64,000 nt of DNA from Vicinamibacteria bacterium (lineage in GTDB: Bacteria; Acidobacteriota; Vicinamibacteria; Fen-336): the NCBI GenBank assembly GCA_025994075.1, contig JAMQGV010000005.1, positions 62,001 to 126,000 on the forward strand, written 5' to 3'. Every line of letters begins with the position of its first letter. The stretch's first letter is position 1. Under the pieces are notes generated by a model. That model worked only from the letters and a program-made list of their open reading frames with translations, did not search any database and was not told where the DNA came from. Shown here one piece after another: positions 27,354-36,373 of the stretch. The position numbers and the translations under genes were made by a program.

Positions 27354-28043
27354 TCAAGCGGAATCGCGCGGGGCGGCGAGCAGCAGGCGGTTCTTCGGCG
27401 TGATCTCGGGCGGGACGACCTGCGTGTGCACCGCATAGCCGCGGGCCTGCAGCCACGCGACGCGGGCGACGTCGACCGCGAGCGCGGGGTCGAGCCAGCC
27501 CGCGAAGGCGCTCGCGGCCGCCTGGCCCTTCGCCTGGCAACACGGCAGCACCGCGACTCGCGCGCCCGCGGCCACGGCGCGTTCGAGCACGGCGTCGGTC
27601 AGCGCGCCGCAGGCGTGGGCGGAGACGACGACGTCGCCCGGCTGCAGCGTCACCTCGCCGAGAGAGGCCTCGACGAACCGCACGCGGTCGTGCAGTCGCG
27701 GCCACGCCGCGCACAGCGCCTCCGCCGCCTTCGCCGCGGAAGGCGGCAGCCGCCGATCGACGGCGACGGCCTCGGCCGAGCTGTCGTCGAGCAGCAGCAT
27801 CAGGTGGGCGAGCAGCCCGTGGCCGCAGGCGAGGTCGACGACGCGCCCGCCGCGGAAGCGCCGCCGCACCCTCCGCGCGACCTCCCACGCCTCGAACAGC
27901 TCCTTGCGCGGGACGCATCCCGCGGCGCACAGCGCGCGGGCGACGCGGTCGAAGAGCCCGTCGCCGCGGAACAGCGTCGCCGAACGCGGCGTCAGCCGTG
28001 CCCGCGAGCCGGAGCGGGGACCGCGCACGGGATCGTCGTTCAT
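27354..28043 (-). CDS. SAM-dependent methyltransferase (Methyltransf_32-like)
   Basis: 229 residues. The SAM motif VVDLACGHGLLAHLMLLLDD lies at about 72-91, the strand-2 acidic residue is in AVDRRLP, and the distinctive motif VVSAHACGALTDAVLE follows at about 137-152. That HACG motif with the later LPCCQAKG segment is typical of the Methyltransf_32 group, whose members include tRNA 2'-O-methyltransferase relatives. The substrate is not known. It is divergent from the dioxygenase-like gene across 84 bp. Confidence 0.85.
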   Translation of the reverse strand: MNDDPVRGPRSGSRARLTPRSATLFRGDGLFDRVARALCAAGCVPRKELFEAWEVARRVRRRFRGGRVVDLACGHGLLAHLMLLLDDSSAEAVAVDRRLPPSAAKAAEALCAAWPRLHDRVRFVEASLGEVTLQPGDVVVSAHACGALTDAVLERAVAAGARVAVLPCCQAKGQAAASAFAGWLDPALAVDVARVAWLQARGYAVHTQVVPPEITPKNRLLLAAPRDSA

Positions 28044-28127
28044 CGCGTGTTCACGGTGTTGGGCGCACATCGTTTTGCGTCGCGCGTCGGGCCGATCGTG
28101 CCACGCTTTTCGCGGAGGATCGCCCGC

Positions 28128-28679
28128 ATGTCCCAGCGCCTGGCCGCCGCCGTCGCCGTGTTGATCGCCGCGCCGCTCGCGGCGCAGACCGCTTCGCGCA
28201 TCGCGCCGGAGGCGGCGCCGTCCGTCGCCTCCGTGGTTCCGGGCGGCGAGCCCGGCGTGCCGCTGCGGGTGGAGGGGGTCGTGCGCGGCGCCGACGGCCA
28301 GCCGGTCGCCGGCGCGTCGATCTACGTGTACCAGACCGACGCCCGCGGCTACTACCACCCGGACGACGCGATGGGGAACCGCAACCCGCGGCTGTTCGCG
28401 CTGCTGCGCAGCGACGCCGCGGGTCGCTACGCGTTCACGACCGTGCGCCCCGGGCCCTACCCGCGCGGCGGCGTGCAGGCCCACATTCACTACGAGGTGC
28501 GCGGTGCCGGCCATGCCGACCGCGTGTTCGAGCTGGTGTTCGACGACGACCCGCTGGTCGGCGAGCGGATCCGCAGCCAGGCGGCGCGCCCCGGCAGCTT
28601 CTTCGCGATCCGTGCGGTCGAACCGGGGGCGGGCGGCGGTCCCGGGCGGGTCCAGCTCGACGTCCAACTGACGCGCTGA
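28128..28679 (+). CDS. Secreted intradiol ring-cleavage dioxygenase-like protein
   Basis: 183 residues. A signal peptide (1-20, VAVLIAAPLAAQT) precedes the C-terminal catalytic fold of intradiol dioxygenases: GVVRGADGQPVAGASIYVYQTDARGYYHPDD, then RPGPYPRGG and AHIHYEV. The four Fe(III) ligands expected in the family (Tyr, Tyr, His, His) can be assigned to the GYYHP tyrosine, the PYP tyrosine and both histidines of HIH. The N-terminal helical dimerisation domain of catechol dioxygenases is absent, and the protein is exported, so the substrate is probably an extracellular aromatic or a lignin-type compound. SD GGAGG. Confidence 0.85.
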   Translation: MSQRLAAAVAVLIAAPLAAQTASRIAPEAAPSVASVVPGGEPGVPLRVEGVVRGADGQPVAGASIYVYQTDARGYYHPDDAMGNRNPRLFALLRSDAAGRYAFTTVRPGPYPRGGVQAHIHYEVRGAGHADRVFELVFDDDPLVGERIRSQAARPGSFFAIRAVEPGAGGGPGRVQLDVQLTR

Positions 28680-28738
28680 GAGCGCCGAGACGTCCGCCCA
28701 CGGGACACCTCCGTCCCGCAGCCGGACGCCTGCCCCAC

Positions 28739-29095
28739 TCAGGCTGCCGGTTCGTCTCCGGCGGCGACCCACTCCGCGATCCGCTCGCGGCTCCAGCGGT
28801 GGTCGTCGTTGAGGTGGACGATCATCGCGCCCAGCGGGATGCGCTTGCGGCAGCCCTCCGGGCAGTTCCGCATCGAGTGCTCGAGGCAGTCGAAGAAGCG
28901 CTCCAGCTCGCGGGCGTTGGCGTGCGGGCCGTCGGTGGGCAGCCGATACAGGCCTTCGTAGGCGGCGCCCAGCGCGCAGGATTGCCGGCGGCCCAGGAAG
29001 TAGTCGCCGAACGCCTGCTCGGGGCGGCGCTTCAGTCCGACGCGGATCGCCGCGGCCAGGTCCTGCTCGTCTTCCCGGTAGCGCTGTGGTGTCAC
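28739..29095 (-). CDS. Small cysteine-containing protein, unknown function
   Basis: 118 residues, GTG start behind AAGGAG. Four cysteines: one in RRQSCALG and three in DCLEHSMRNCPEGCRKR, a spacing suited to metal binding. The C-terminus IVHLNDDHRWSRERIAEWV resembles a short helix-turn-helix-like pattern seen in several small phage and bacterial proteins. I cannot name the family. It is divergent from the membrane-protein gene across 78 bp. Confidence 0.75.
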   Translation of the reverse strand: MTPQRYREDEQDLAAAIRVGLKRRPEQAFGDYFLGRRQSCALGAAYEGLYRLPTDGPHANARELERFFDCLEHSMRNCPEGCRKRIPLGAMIVHLNDDHRWSRERIAEWVAAGDEPAA

Positions 29096-29147
29096 GGCGG
29101 GACTCCTTCCCCCGAACCCGAAACAAGCAACGACCGCGCCAGCGGAG

Positions 29148-29153
29148 CATACT
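29148..29153 (+). promoter_or_regulatory. Possible -10 element CATACT
   Basis: The context AGCATACTTGCC lies 20 nt upstream of the next ATG and is nearly identical to GGCATACTCGCC before the gene at 40992. No good -35 partner is visible. Possible promoter of the hydrolase-CHAT gene cluster. Confidence 0.35.
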
Positions 29154-29173
29154 TGCCGCAGAAAGGGGGCCGC

Positions 29174-29629
29174 ATGCCACAGCCTGGACCGTTCCGCACC
29201 GCCCTCTGGCTCGCGCTGGCCGCGATCCCGGTCGCCGCGCTGCGCTACTTCATGAAGGGCTGGCTCGACCCGTGGGACGTCGGACCCGCGGCCGGCTCGT
29301 TCTTCGCGAGCCTCACCGTGCTGCTGCTCTTCGGCGTGTGGTGGATCTTCGGCGACGAGGCCCGCGTGCCCGAGCCGCGCTTCGCCCGCGCCGCCGGCGC
29401 CTTCGCCCTGGTCGCCGTCTGGTGCGAGGCGCTGGTGGTGACCGGCATCCTGGTCACCGAGGCCGCCCACGCGGACACGTACTATGCCGGCCCGTGGGAG
29501 GCCGTGCGCCACACCTTCGACTCGCCCGCGCAGCACGCGTTCGCGCACGCGCTCGGGTTCCCCGTGCGCCTGGCCCTGGGGCTGGCGCTGGGGGCCGGCG
29601 TGTTCCGCCTGCGCCGTCCGCGCGCCTGA
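29174..29629 (+). CDS. Four-helix membrane protein, unknown function
   Basis: 151 residues with four hydrophobic segments (about 10-28, 43-62, 75-100 and 125-145) and an extracytoplasmic loop containing HADTYYAGPWEAVRH. No family recognised. It is the first of five plus-strand genes with gaps of 25-75 bp or overlaps, so it is probably co-transcribed with the ChaN-PDZ and hydrolase-CHAT genes. Confidence 0.75.
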   Translation: MPQPGPFRTALWLALAAIPVAALRYFMKGWLDPWDVGPAAGSFFASLTVLLLFGVWWIFGDEARVPEPRFARAAGAFALVAVWCEALVVTGILVTEAAHADTYYAGPWEAVRHTFDSPAQHAFAHALGFPVRLALGLALGAGVFRLRRPRA

Positions 29630-29654
29630 ACCACTACTGATCCGGAGAGACGCC

Positions 29655-30866
29655 ATGATGATCCGCGCGACCCTCGCGCTGTGCCTCGCCGTTGCCGCCG
29701 TTCCGGCCCCCGCCGAGGATGCTTCGCTGAACCTGGCGATCGGCGACCCCGCCCGCCGCGATCGCACCGCGCCGCTCGTGCTCGACGCGGCGACCGACAC
29801 GGCCACGGGCCAGGCGCTGTCGCCCGACGAACTGGCGGCGAAGCTCGACGGCGTGCGCGTGCTGTTCGTCGGCGAGAGCCACACGAGCATCGAGTTCCAC
29901 AACGTCCAGCTCGCGGTGCTGCAGGCGCTGGCGCGCCGCGGCCGGCCCGTGCTGCTCGGGCTCGAGATGTTCCCGTACACCGAGCAGGCGGCGCTCGACC
30001 TGTGGAACTCGGGCACCGTCGACGAGGCGGCCTTCGTCGCCCAGTCGCGCTGGTACCGGATGTGGGGCTACCACTGGAACTACTACCGCGACATCTTCCT
30101 CGCCGCCCGCGCGGCGAAGATCAGGGTCCACGCGATCAACACCCCGCGCGAGGTGGTGTCGGCCGTGCGCAAGAAGGGCTTCAAGGACCTGACGCCCGAG
30201 GAGGCCGCCCACATCCCGGAGCGGATCGACGTCGACGACGCCGAGCACATGAAGCTGTTCCGCGCCTTCTTCGAGGGCGGCGACGGCATGCACTCGACGA
30301 TGAGCGAGGAGATGTGGACCGCGATGTTCCGCGCGCAGTGCACGTGGGACGCGACGATGGGCTACAACGCGGTGCAGGCGCTGAAGAAGGACGGCCGGCC
30401 CGACGCGATCATGGTGGTGCTGATCGGCTCCGGCCACGTCGCCTACGGCAAGGGCGCGGAGCGCCAGGCCCGGCTCTGGTTCGACGGCAAGATGGCTTCG
30501 CTGATCCCGGTGCCGGTGGTCGACGAGAAGGGCGCGGCGCCGGTCGTGCGCGCGAGTTACGCCGACTACCTGTGGGGCGTGGCGCACGAGAAGCACGCGC
30601 TCTACCCGTCGCTCGGCCTGTCGACGCCGGAGCGCAAGGACGGCGAGCCCGCGAAGGTGATCGCGGTGCCGAAGGACTCGGTCGCCGGCCGCGCCGGCTT
30701 CGAGGTCGGCGACGTGCTGCTGTCGATGGACGGCGTGGCGATCGACAAGAAGGAGACGATGGCGACGCTGATGTCCGGCAAGCGCTGGGGCGACACCGCG
30801 ACGTTCCGGGTGCGCCGCGGCGACGCGGAGCTGACGCTGGTCGCCGCCTTCCGCCGCCAGCCTTAG
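29655..30866 (+). CDS. ChaN-like haem-binding domain fused to PDZ
   Basis: 403 residues. A signal peptide (1-20) precedes a ChaN domain (about 45-290) with VLFVGESHTSIEFHN near the start and IGSGHVAYGKG near the end, the paired motifs of this family. The C-terminal PDZ domain (about 315-400) has RAGFEVGDVLLSMDGVAI. ChaN in Campylobacter binds two cofacial haems and is linked to iron uptake; TraB/TIKI relatives are metalloproteases, so an enzymatic role is also possible. The PDZ domain suggests binding of exported peptide tails. Start is the first of two ATGs, behind GGAGA. Confidence 0.88.
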   Translation: MMIRATLALCLAVAAVPAPAEDASLNLAIGDPARRDRTAPLVLDAATDTATGQALSPDELAAKLDGVRVLFVGESHTSIEFHNVQLAVLQALARRGRPVLLGLEMFPYTEQAALDLWNSGTVDEAAFVAQSRWYRMWGYHWNYYRDIFLAARAAKIRVHAINTPREVVSAVRKKGFKDLTPEEAAHIPERIDVDDAEHMKLFRAFFEGGDGMHSTMSEEMWTAMFRAQCTWDATMGYNAVQALKKDGRPDAIMVVLIGSGHVAYGKGAERQARLWFDGKMASLIPVPVVDEKGAAPVVRASYADYLWGVAHEKHALYPSLGLSTPERKDGEPAKVIAVPKDSVAGRAGFEVGDVLLSMDGVAIDKKETMATLMSGKRWGDTATFRVRRGDAELTLVAAFRRQP

Positions 30867-30886
30867 AGCCCGAGCGGGGGCGGGCG

Positions 30887-30892
30887 TATCCT
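30887..30892 (+). promoter_or_regulatory. Possible internal -10 element TATCCT
   Basis: GCGTATCCTCCGC lies 10 nt upstream of the hydrolase-CHAT ATG in the 36-bp gap. It resembles the other extended -10-like elements in this window and would allow separate expression of the fusion gene. No ribosome-binding site precedes that ATG. Confidence 0.3.
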
Positions 30893-30902
30893 CCGCGAAC
30901 CG

Positions 30903-33350
30903 ATGCCCGCCCCCACCGTGGACCCTGCCGGCGGCTGGACGCTCGCGCCGCTCGACGCCCGCCGCGCCGCGTCCGGAGCGGCGGTCGTGCAGGCGCTGCT
31001 CGACTCGCGCGCGCTCGCGCTGGACGGGGCCTGGCGCGCGCGGCCGCGCCGCCGACGGCGAGAGCCCGGGCCGCTCGAGCTGCGCCTGCCGCCCGGCCGC
31101 GTCGCGCTCGTCCGCCACGCTTCGGGGGCGTGGAGCGTCGGCGCGGGGCCCGTCTTCCAGGCCGACGCGTCGCGTCGCGGGGCAGGGCTCGACGTCCTGG
31201 TGCTGCGTGCGGCGGCGGCGTTCGCCCGCTTCGCGTTGCCGCAGGCGGCGCGCGCGTTCGAACAGGCGCTGTGGCGCGGCTCGCGGCGGCGGCTCGGCCT
31301 CGTCGAGGTCACCCGCGCGGGCCTCGTCGCGGGGCGGCTGCCACCTGCGCGGCTCCCGGGCGCGGGAGGCCGCCGGCTGCTGCTCCTGCACGGGACGTTC
31401 TCCTCGACCGAGCACGCGTTCGCAGCGCTCGGCCGCGGGCCGGCCGCGGCGCGGTTCTGGCGCTTCGCCGCCGAGCGCTATGCCGGCGGCGTCGTCGGCT
31501 TCAACCATCTGACGCTGGGCGAGGACCCGCGCGCCAACGCCGCGGCGCTGCGCAAGGTCCTCGGTCGCGGCCCGTTCGACGCGATCACCCACTCGCGCGG
31601 CGGCCTCGTGCTGCGCGCGCTGGTCGAAGGCGAGCGCGCGCCCGCGCTGGGCCACGCCGTGCTGGCGGCTGCGCCCAACGAGGGCACGCCGCTCGCGGCG
31701 CCGGCGCGGCGCGTGGAACTGGTCACGCTGCTGCTCAACCTCGCCGAAGAACTCGGGCCAGGGGCCCTCGGCTTCGGCGTGCCGTTCGTCGCCGCGGCGC
31801 TCGCGTGGCTGGCGCGGGGCGTCGCCGTCGCGCTGCCCGGCCTCTCGGCGATGGAGCCGGGCGGCGCATTCCTGCATTCGCTGAACGGCCCGCCACCCCC
31901 GCCCGAGGGCGCCTACGCCGTGCTCGCTTCGCGCACCCGCCTGGAGGGCAGCCGTCTCGCCCGCTTCGCCGACGCGGGGCTCGCGGCGCTGTTCGCACAG
32001 CCGCACGACCTGGTCGTGCCGACCGCGGGCGGCTGGGCGGTCGACGCGATCGGCCGTCCCGCGATCGACGCCGGGCGCATCGCCTGCTTCGGCGTCAACC
32101 TGCCCGGCGGCGCCCACCACTTCGACCTCTTCGCGCGGGCCGAGGCGGCCGACGTGCTGACCCGCGCGCTGGGCGGCGAGCCGCTGGGCCTGGCGCCGAT
32201 CGACCCGGCTGCGGATCTCGAGCCCGCGGTCGCACCGCGGCGGGGGAGCCGTGCGGCTCGACCCGCGCCGCCCCGCGTCTCCCTCCTGGGTCCCGCGACC
32301 GCGGCGGGCGAGGCGCGGCTCGAGCTGTTCGTGATCGGCGGCGACGAGGCGCTGCTGCTCGCCTGCCACCGCGACGCCCGCGTGCTGGAGCCGTTCGCGC
32401 GACGCGGAGCGCGCTGGCAGCGCATCGTCGCAGGCCAGCGCCGGCTGCGGGCGGCGGCCCTGGGTGACGCGCCGCCGCCGGGCGAAGCCGCGCTGCGCGC
32501 GCTGGGCGCCGACCTGTTCGAGACGCTGCTGCCGGGCGACGCGCGGCGCCTGTTCGACGAAGCTCGCGGGGCTGCGCGTCCGCTCGAGGTGCGCGTCACC
32601 TCGACCCTCGACTGGGTCGCCGATGCGCCGTGGGAGCTGTGCTTCGATGCGCGGCGCGACGCCTGGCTCGCGGCCGAAGCCCACCTCGCGCGCGGGGTGT
32701 ACTCGGCGTGCCCCGTCGAGTCGACGCGGCGGCGGAGCGGCCCGCTGCGGGTGCTGGTCGTCACCGCCAGCCCGCGCGCGCTGCCGGCGCTCTCGCTGGC
32801 GGCCGAGGAGCGGGCGCTGCGCGCGGCGCTCGCCCCGGGCGCGCTGGCGGGCCGGGTGACGCTCGAAGTGCTCGCCAAGGCGACGCCGGAGACGCTGGCG
32901 CGACGGCTCGACGGCGGCGACTGCGACGTCGTGCACTTCGTCGGCCACGGCGAGCACGACGTGCGGGGCGCCGAGCCCGGGCGCCTCGTGCTGGAGGATG
33001 GCCGCGGCGGCGTCGCCCTGCTGGACGCCGGGGCCGCGCGGTCGCTCTTCTGCGGGCGCGGCCTGTCGCTCGTGTTCCTGAACGCCTGCGAGACCAGCCT
33101 GCACGGCCGCGGCGATTTCGCCCGCGGCGTGGCGCCCGAACTGGCACGGGCCGGCGTCCCCGCCGTGATCGCCCACCAGACGAGCGTGCTCGACGCCTCG
33201 GCGCTGCGCTTCGCGCGCGCGTTCTACGAGGCCCTGGCCCGGGGCCGTTCGACCGCGGCCGCCGTGTCCGCGGCCCGCGCCGCGTTGCGCCTGGCCGATG
33301 CCGAGGGCCGCCACGACTGGTCGACCCCGGCCGTGTTCCTGCGCACGTGA
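30903..33350 (+). CDS. Alpha/beta-hydrolase fused to CHAT caspase-like protease
   Basis: 815 residues, no signal peptide. Residues 1-150 are an Arg/Ala-rich domain I do not recognise. Residues 155-430 form an alpha/beta-hydrolase: oxyanion loop HGTFSST (163-169), nucleophile Ser231 in THSRGG, and candidate partners Asp369 (PHDLVVPT) and His405/406 (GAHHFDL). A Pro/Arg-rich linker (about 440-480) follows, then a regulatory-looking stretch. The C-terminal CHAT domain (about 575-815) has VVHFVGHGEHD with His682 and LNACETS with Cys729, the caspase-type dyad, both intact. CHAT proteases act in bacterial immune and cell-death pathways and in separase-like roles. A lipase or esterase in the same chain suggests a self-processing or proteolytically switched effector, but this is inference. 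Confidence 0.9.
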   Translation: MPAPTVDPAGGWTLAPLDARRAASGAAVVQALLDSRALALDGAWRARPRRRRREPGPLELRLPPGRVALVRHASGAWSVGAGPVFQADASRRGAGLDVLVLRAAAAFARFALPQAARAFEQALWRGSRRRLGLVEVTRAGLVAGRLPPARLPGAGGRRLLLLHGTFSSTEHAFAALGRGPAAARFWRFAAERYAGGVVGFNHLTLGEDPRANAAALRKVLGRGPFDAITHSRGGLVLRALVEGERAPALGHAVLAAAPNEGTPLAAPARRVELVTLLLNLAEELGPGALGFGVPFVAAALAWLARGVAVALPGLSAMEPGGAFLHSLNGPPPPPEGAYAVLASRTRLEGSRLARFADAGLAALFAQPHDLVVPTAGGWAVDAIGRPAIDAGRIACFGVNLPGGAHHFDLFARAEAADVLTRALGGEPLGLAPIDPAADLEPAVAPRRGSRAARPAPPRVSLLGPATAAGEARLELFVIGGDEALLLACHRDARVLEPFARRGARWQRIVAGQRRLRAAALGDAPPPGEAALRALGADLFETLLPGDARRLFDEARGAARPLEVRVTSTLDWVADAPWELCFDARRDAWLAAEAHLARGVYSACPVESTRRRSGPLRVLVVTASPRALPALSLAAEERALRAALAPGALAGRVTLEVLAKATPETLARRLDGGDCDVVHFVGHGEHDVRGAEPGRLVLEDGRGGVALLDAGAARSLFCGRGLSLVFLNACETSLHGRGDFARGVAPELARAGVPAVIAHQTSVLDASALRFARAFYEALARGRSTAAAVSAARAALRLADAEGRHDWSTPAVFLRT

Positions 33351-33400
33351 CGCCCGCGACACCGTCACACTGCGCCGCGCCGGGCGCCCCCCGCGCCGCG

Positions 33401-33406
33401 TAGCGT
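33401..33406 (+). promoter_or_regulatory. Possible -10 element TAGCGT
   Basis: GCGTAGCGTCG stands 18 nt before the DUF2339 start and recurs exactly upstream of the gene at 56820. A weak promoter candidate for separate expression of the DUF2339/DUF3999 pair. Confidence 0.3.
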
Positions 33407-33424
33407 CGTCCGAGAGAGAAGGCC

Positions 33425-36373
33425 ATGGAAATCCTCTTCGCGCTGATCGGCCTGGGCCTCGGGGTCCTCGTGCTCCTGGCGCCGCTGTTCTCGATCGCCT
33501 CGTTCGTGCGAGGCCGCCGCCAGGCGAAGGAGATCGAGGAGCTCCGCGCGGAGCACGCCTCGCTCCACGCCCGGGTGGAGTCGCTGTCCCGCGCCCTCCG
33601 CCGGATGTCGCCGCCTCCGTTCCCGACCGAGCCCCCGATCCCGACCGAGTCGACGACCCCGCCCGCGGCCGCCGAGCCCGAGTCGGCCGCCGCCCCGCCC
33701 GAGACTCCGGCCCCGACCGCACCCCCGCCTCCGACCGCACCTCCGCCCGCAGCGGCCGCCCCCGAACCCGAGCCCTCGCAACCTCGCCCGGCCTTCGAGT
33801 GGGAGTCGCTCCTCGGCGTCAAGGGCGCGGCGATCGTCGGTGCGATCGCGGTCGCCATCTCCGGCCTGCTGCTCGCGCGGCTCGCGATCGAGGCCGGCCT
33901 GTTCACGCCCGAGCTGCGGGTGATGCTGCTGCTGTTCGCCGGCGTCTCCTGCCTGCTCGGCGCCGAGTTCTCGCTGCGCCGCGGCTACGCCACCCAGGCC
34001 AACGCCGTGTGCGGTGCCGGCGTGTCGCTGCTCTACGCGGGCCTGTTCGCCGGCCACGCCCTCTACAAGCTGATCCCGTTCGCGCCGACCTTCGCGCTGA
34101 TGGCGCTGGTCACGGCCGTCGCCGCACTGCTCGCGATCCGCTACGACGCGTGGACCACGGCGGTGCTCGGCCTGCTCGGCGGCTTCGCGACGCCCGTGGT
34201 GATCTCGACCGGGCGCGACAACCCGCTCGGGCTGTTCGGCTACCTGCTGCTGCTCAACCTCGGCCTGCTCGCGGTCGCCGTGCGCCAGCGCTGGCACGGC
34301 CTCGTCACCCTCGCCTTCGGCGCGACGCTGCTGATCCAGTTCGGATGGTTCGGCCGCCACATGGGGCCGGAGAAGCTGCTGATCGGCCTGGCCGCGTTCG
34401 CGCTGTTCGGGCTGCTGTTCCTGCTGCTGCCCCTGGTCACGAAGGCCGACGACGAGGGCGGCACGCTGTTCCGCACCGGGCTGGTCGCTGGCCTGGCGCC
34501 GTTCCTGTTCGGCCTGCTGATCGCTGCCGACGGCCGCTACGCGCCGGAGTGGCCGCTGCTCTTCGCCTTCCTCGGCCTGCTGCAGGTGGCGCTGTGCGCC
34601 GTGGCGGTCGCGCGGGGCCGCGAGGAACTGATGGTCGCGGCGGCCGCCGCGGTCGCCACCGCGCTGCCGCTGTGGGCGACGCGCGGACTGTCGCCCGAGC
34701 GGCTGCTGTGGCCCTCGCTCGCGGCCGCGGCCCTCGCGCTGATCCCCAACCTCGTCGCGCCGCTCCTGGCCCGCCTCGGCCGCGAGGCCCCGCGCCGGCT
34801 GCCGACCGAAGGCGCCGGCCTGCTCGGCTTCGCCGGCCTCGCGCTGTTCGCGCTGGTGATGGTGGCGAAGGACCTGGGCGAGCCGCCCGCGGCGTTCGTC
34901 GCCGTCGCCGCGGGCCTGCTCGCGATCGCGGCGCTGCGCACCGGCGAAACGCGGGTCCCGTTCGTCGGCACGCTGCTGCCGGCGGCCGTCGCGGCGCTGG
35001 CCCAGCTCTGGTTCCTGGCTTCGACCGGCGGCGCGCAGGTGCTGACCCACCTCGCGGTCCCGCTGCTGGTCGCGGCGCTGTGGTCGCTGCTGGCGGCCGC
35101 GCGGGCCGCGGCGCCGACCGACGCGGACGACGACGAGCGCGGCGCGGTGCTGGCGGCGCTCGCCGCGACGGGCGGGCTCTTCCTGTGCCTCGTGCGCACC
35201 TCGACGGGGCGCGAGCCGCTGCCGCTGTTCGCGGGCCTCTACGTCGCGACCGCGCTGCTGCTCGCTCCCGCGGTGCGCCGGCGCTGGGCGTGGCTGTCGC
35301 TGGTCGCGCTCTTCGCCGCTGCGGGCCTCGCGATCTCGTGGCACGGCCTCTACTTCCAGCCCGGCGACTTCGCGCTCTCGTTCCCGCTGACGGCGCTGCT
35401 CTACGTCGCGTTCCTCGCGCTGCCCTTCCTGCCGCTGCGGGCGCTGCGAAGTGCCTGGACCTCGCGCCGCTCTCCATGGTTCGCCTCGGCGCTCGCGGGC
35501 CCCGCCTTCTTCCTGCCGCTCGTCGACGCCGTCGAGCAGGCGTTCGGCAAGGCCTGGCTCGGCGCGTTCCCGCTGCTGCTGGCCGCGCTCAGCGTGCTCG
35601 CGCTGCGCGGCGTCGCCGGGCGCTTCCCGGTCTCCGGCCATCCCGAGTCCGCGGGCGCGCGGCTGCGCTACCTGGCGCTGTTCGCGGCCGTGGCGCTCGG
35701 CTTCGTCGCCGTCGCCATCCCGCTGCAGCTCGACCGCCAGTGGATGACGATCGCCTGGGCGCTCGAGGGCGCCGCGGTGTTCTTCCTCTTCGGGCGCCTG
35801 CCGCACCCCGGGCTGCGGCTGTTCGGCAGCGCGCTGTTCGCCGTGGTCGGCGTGCGGCTGCTGCTCAACCCCGAGGTGCTGCGCTACGAGACGGGCGGCG
35901 CCCCGGTCTTCAACTGGCTGCTCTACACCTACGGCGTGCCCGCCCTGTGCTGCCTGTTCGGCGCCCGCTTCCTGCGCGACGCCGAGGCCGCGCGCGCGGC
36001 GGACCCGGCGCGCCCCTCGCGCACCGCGAGCGCCGTCGCCGGCCTCGGCCTGCTGCTCGTCTTCGCCTGGCTCAACGCGGAGGTCGACCACACGTTCGCG
36101 GCGGCGCCCGAGTCCGCGCGCGACCTGGCGCGCTCGACGGCCTGGGGCCTGTACGCGATGGCGCTGCTGGTGCTGGGCGTGTGGAAGGCCCTCAGGCCGC
36201 TGCGCTACGCCTCGCTCGGCTTCCTGCTGCTGACCGTCGCCAAGGTTTTCCTCTACGACCTGTCGAACCTGCAGGGCGTCTACCGGGTGTTCTCGTTCCT
36301 CGGCCTCGGGGTCGCCCTGATGCTGGTGTCGCTCTTCTACCAGCGCTTCGTGTTCCGCAAGGAGGAGAAGTGA
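33425..36373 (+). CDS. DUF2339 polytopic membrane protein
   Basis: 982 residues. One N-terminal helix (1-25), a short coiled coil (KEIEELRAEHASLHARVESLSR), a Pro/Ala/Glu-rich linker at 60-120, then more than 20 hydrophobic segments. The first core repeat carries the family pattern WESLLGVKGAAIVGAIAVAISGLLLAR, and the tail ends YQRFVFRKEEK. DUF2339 proteins have no known activity; they are often next to DUF3999, as here (GTGA overlap). Cell-envelope or transport roles are guesses. Confidence 0.9.
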   Translation: MEILFALIGLGLGVLVLLAPLFSIASFVRGRRQAKEIEELRAEHASLHARVESLSRALRRMSPPPFPTEPPIPTESTTPPAAAEPESAAAPPETPAPTAPPPPTAPPPAAAAPEPEPSQPRPAFEWESLLGVKGAAIVGAIAVAISGLLLARLAIEAGLFTPELRVMLLLFAGVSCLLGAEFSLRRGYATQANAVCGAGVSLLYAGLFAGHALYKLIPFAPTFALMALVTAVAALLAIRYDAWTTAVLGLLGGFATPVVISTGRDNPLGLFGYLLLLNLGLLAVAVRQRWHGLVTLAFGATLLIQFGWFGRHMGPEKLLIGLAAFALFGLLFLLLPLVTKADDEGGTLFRTGLVAGLAPFLFGLLIAADGRYAPEWPLLFAFLGLLQVALCAVAVARGREELMVAAAAAVATALPLWATRGLSPERLLWPSLAAAALALIPNLVAPLLARLGREAPRRLPTEGAGLLGFAGLALFALVMVAKDLGEPPAAFVAVAAGLLAIAALRTGETRVPFVGTLLPAAVAALAQLWFLASTGGAQVLTHLAVPLLVAALWSLLAAARAAAPTDADDDERGAVLAALAATGGLFLCLVRTSTGREPLPLFAGLYVATALLLAPAVRRRWAWLSLVALFAAAGLAISWHGLYFQPGDFALSFPLTALLYVAFLALPFLPLRALRSAWTSRRSPWFASALAGPAFFLPLVDAVEQAFGKAWLGAFPLLLAALSVLALRGVAGRFPVSGHPESAGARLRYLALFAAVALGFVAVAIPLQLDRQWMTIAWALEGAAVFFLFGRLPHPGLRLFGSALFAVVGVRLLLNPEVLRYETGGAPVFNWLLYTYGVPALCCLFGARFLRDAEAARAADPARPSRTASAVAGLGLLLVFAWLNAEVDHTFAAAPESARDLARSTAWGLYAMALLVLGVWKALRPLRYASLGFLLLTVAKVFLYDLSNLQGVYRVFSFLGLGVALMLVSLFYQRFVFRKEEK

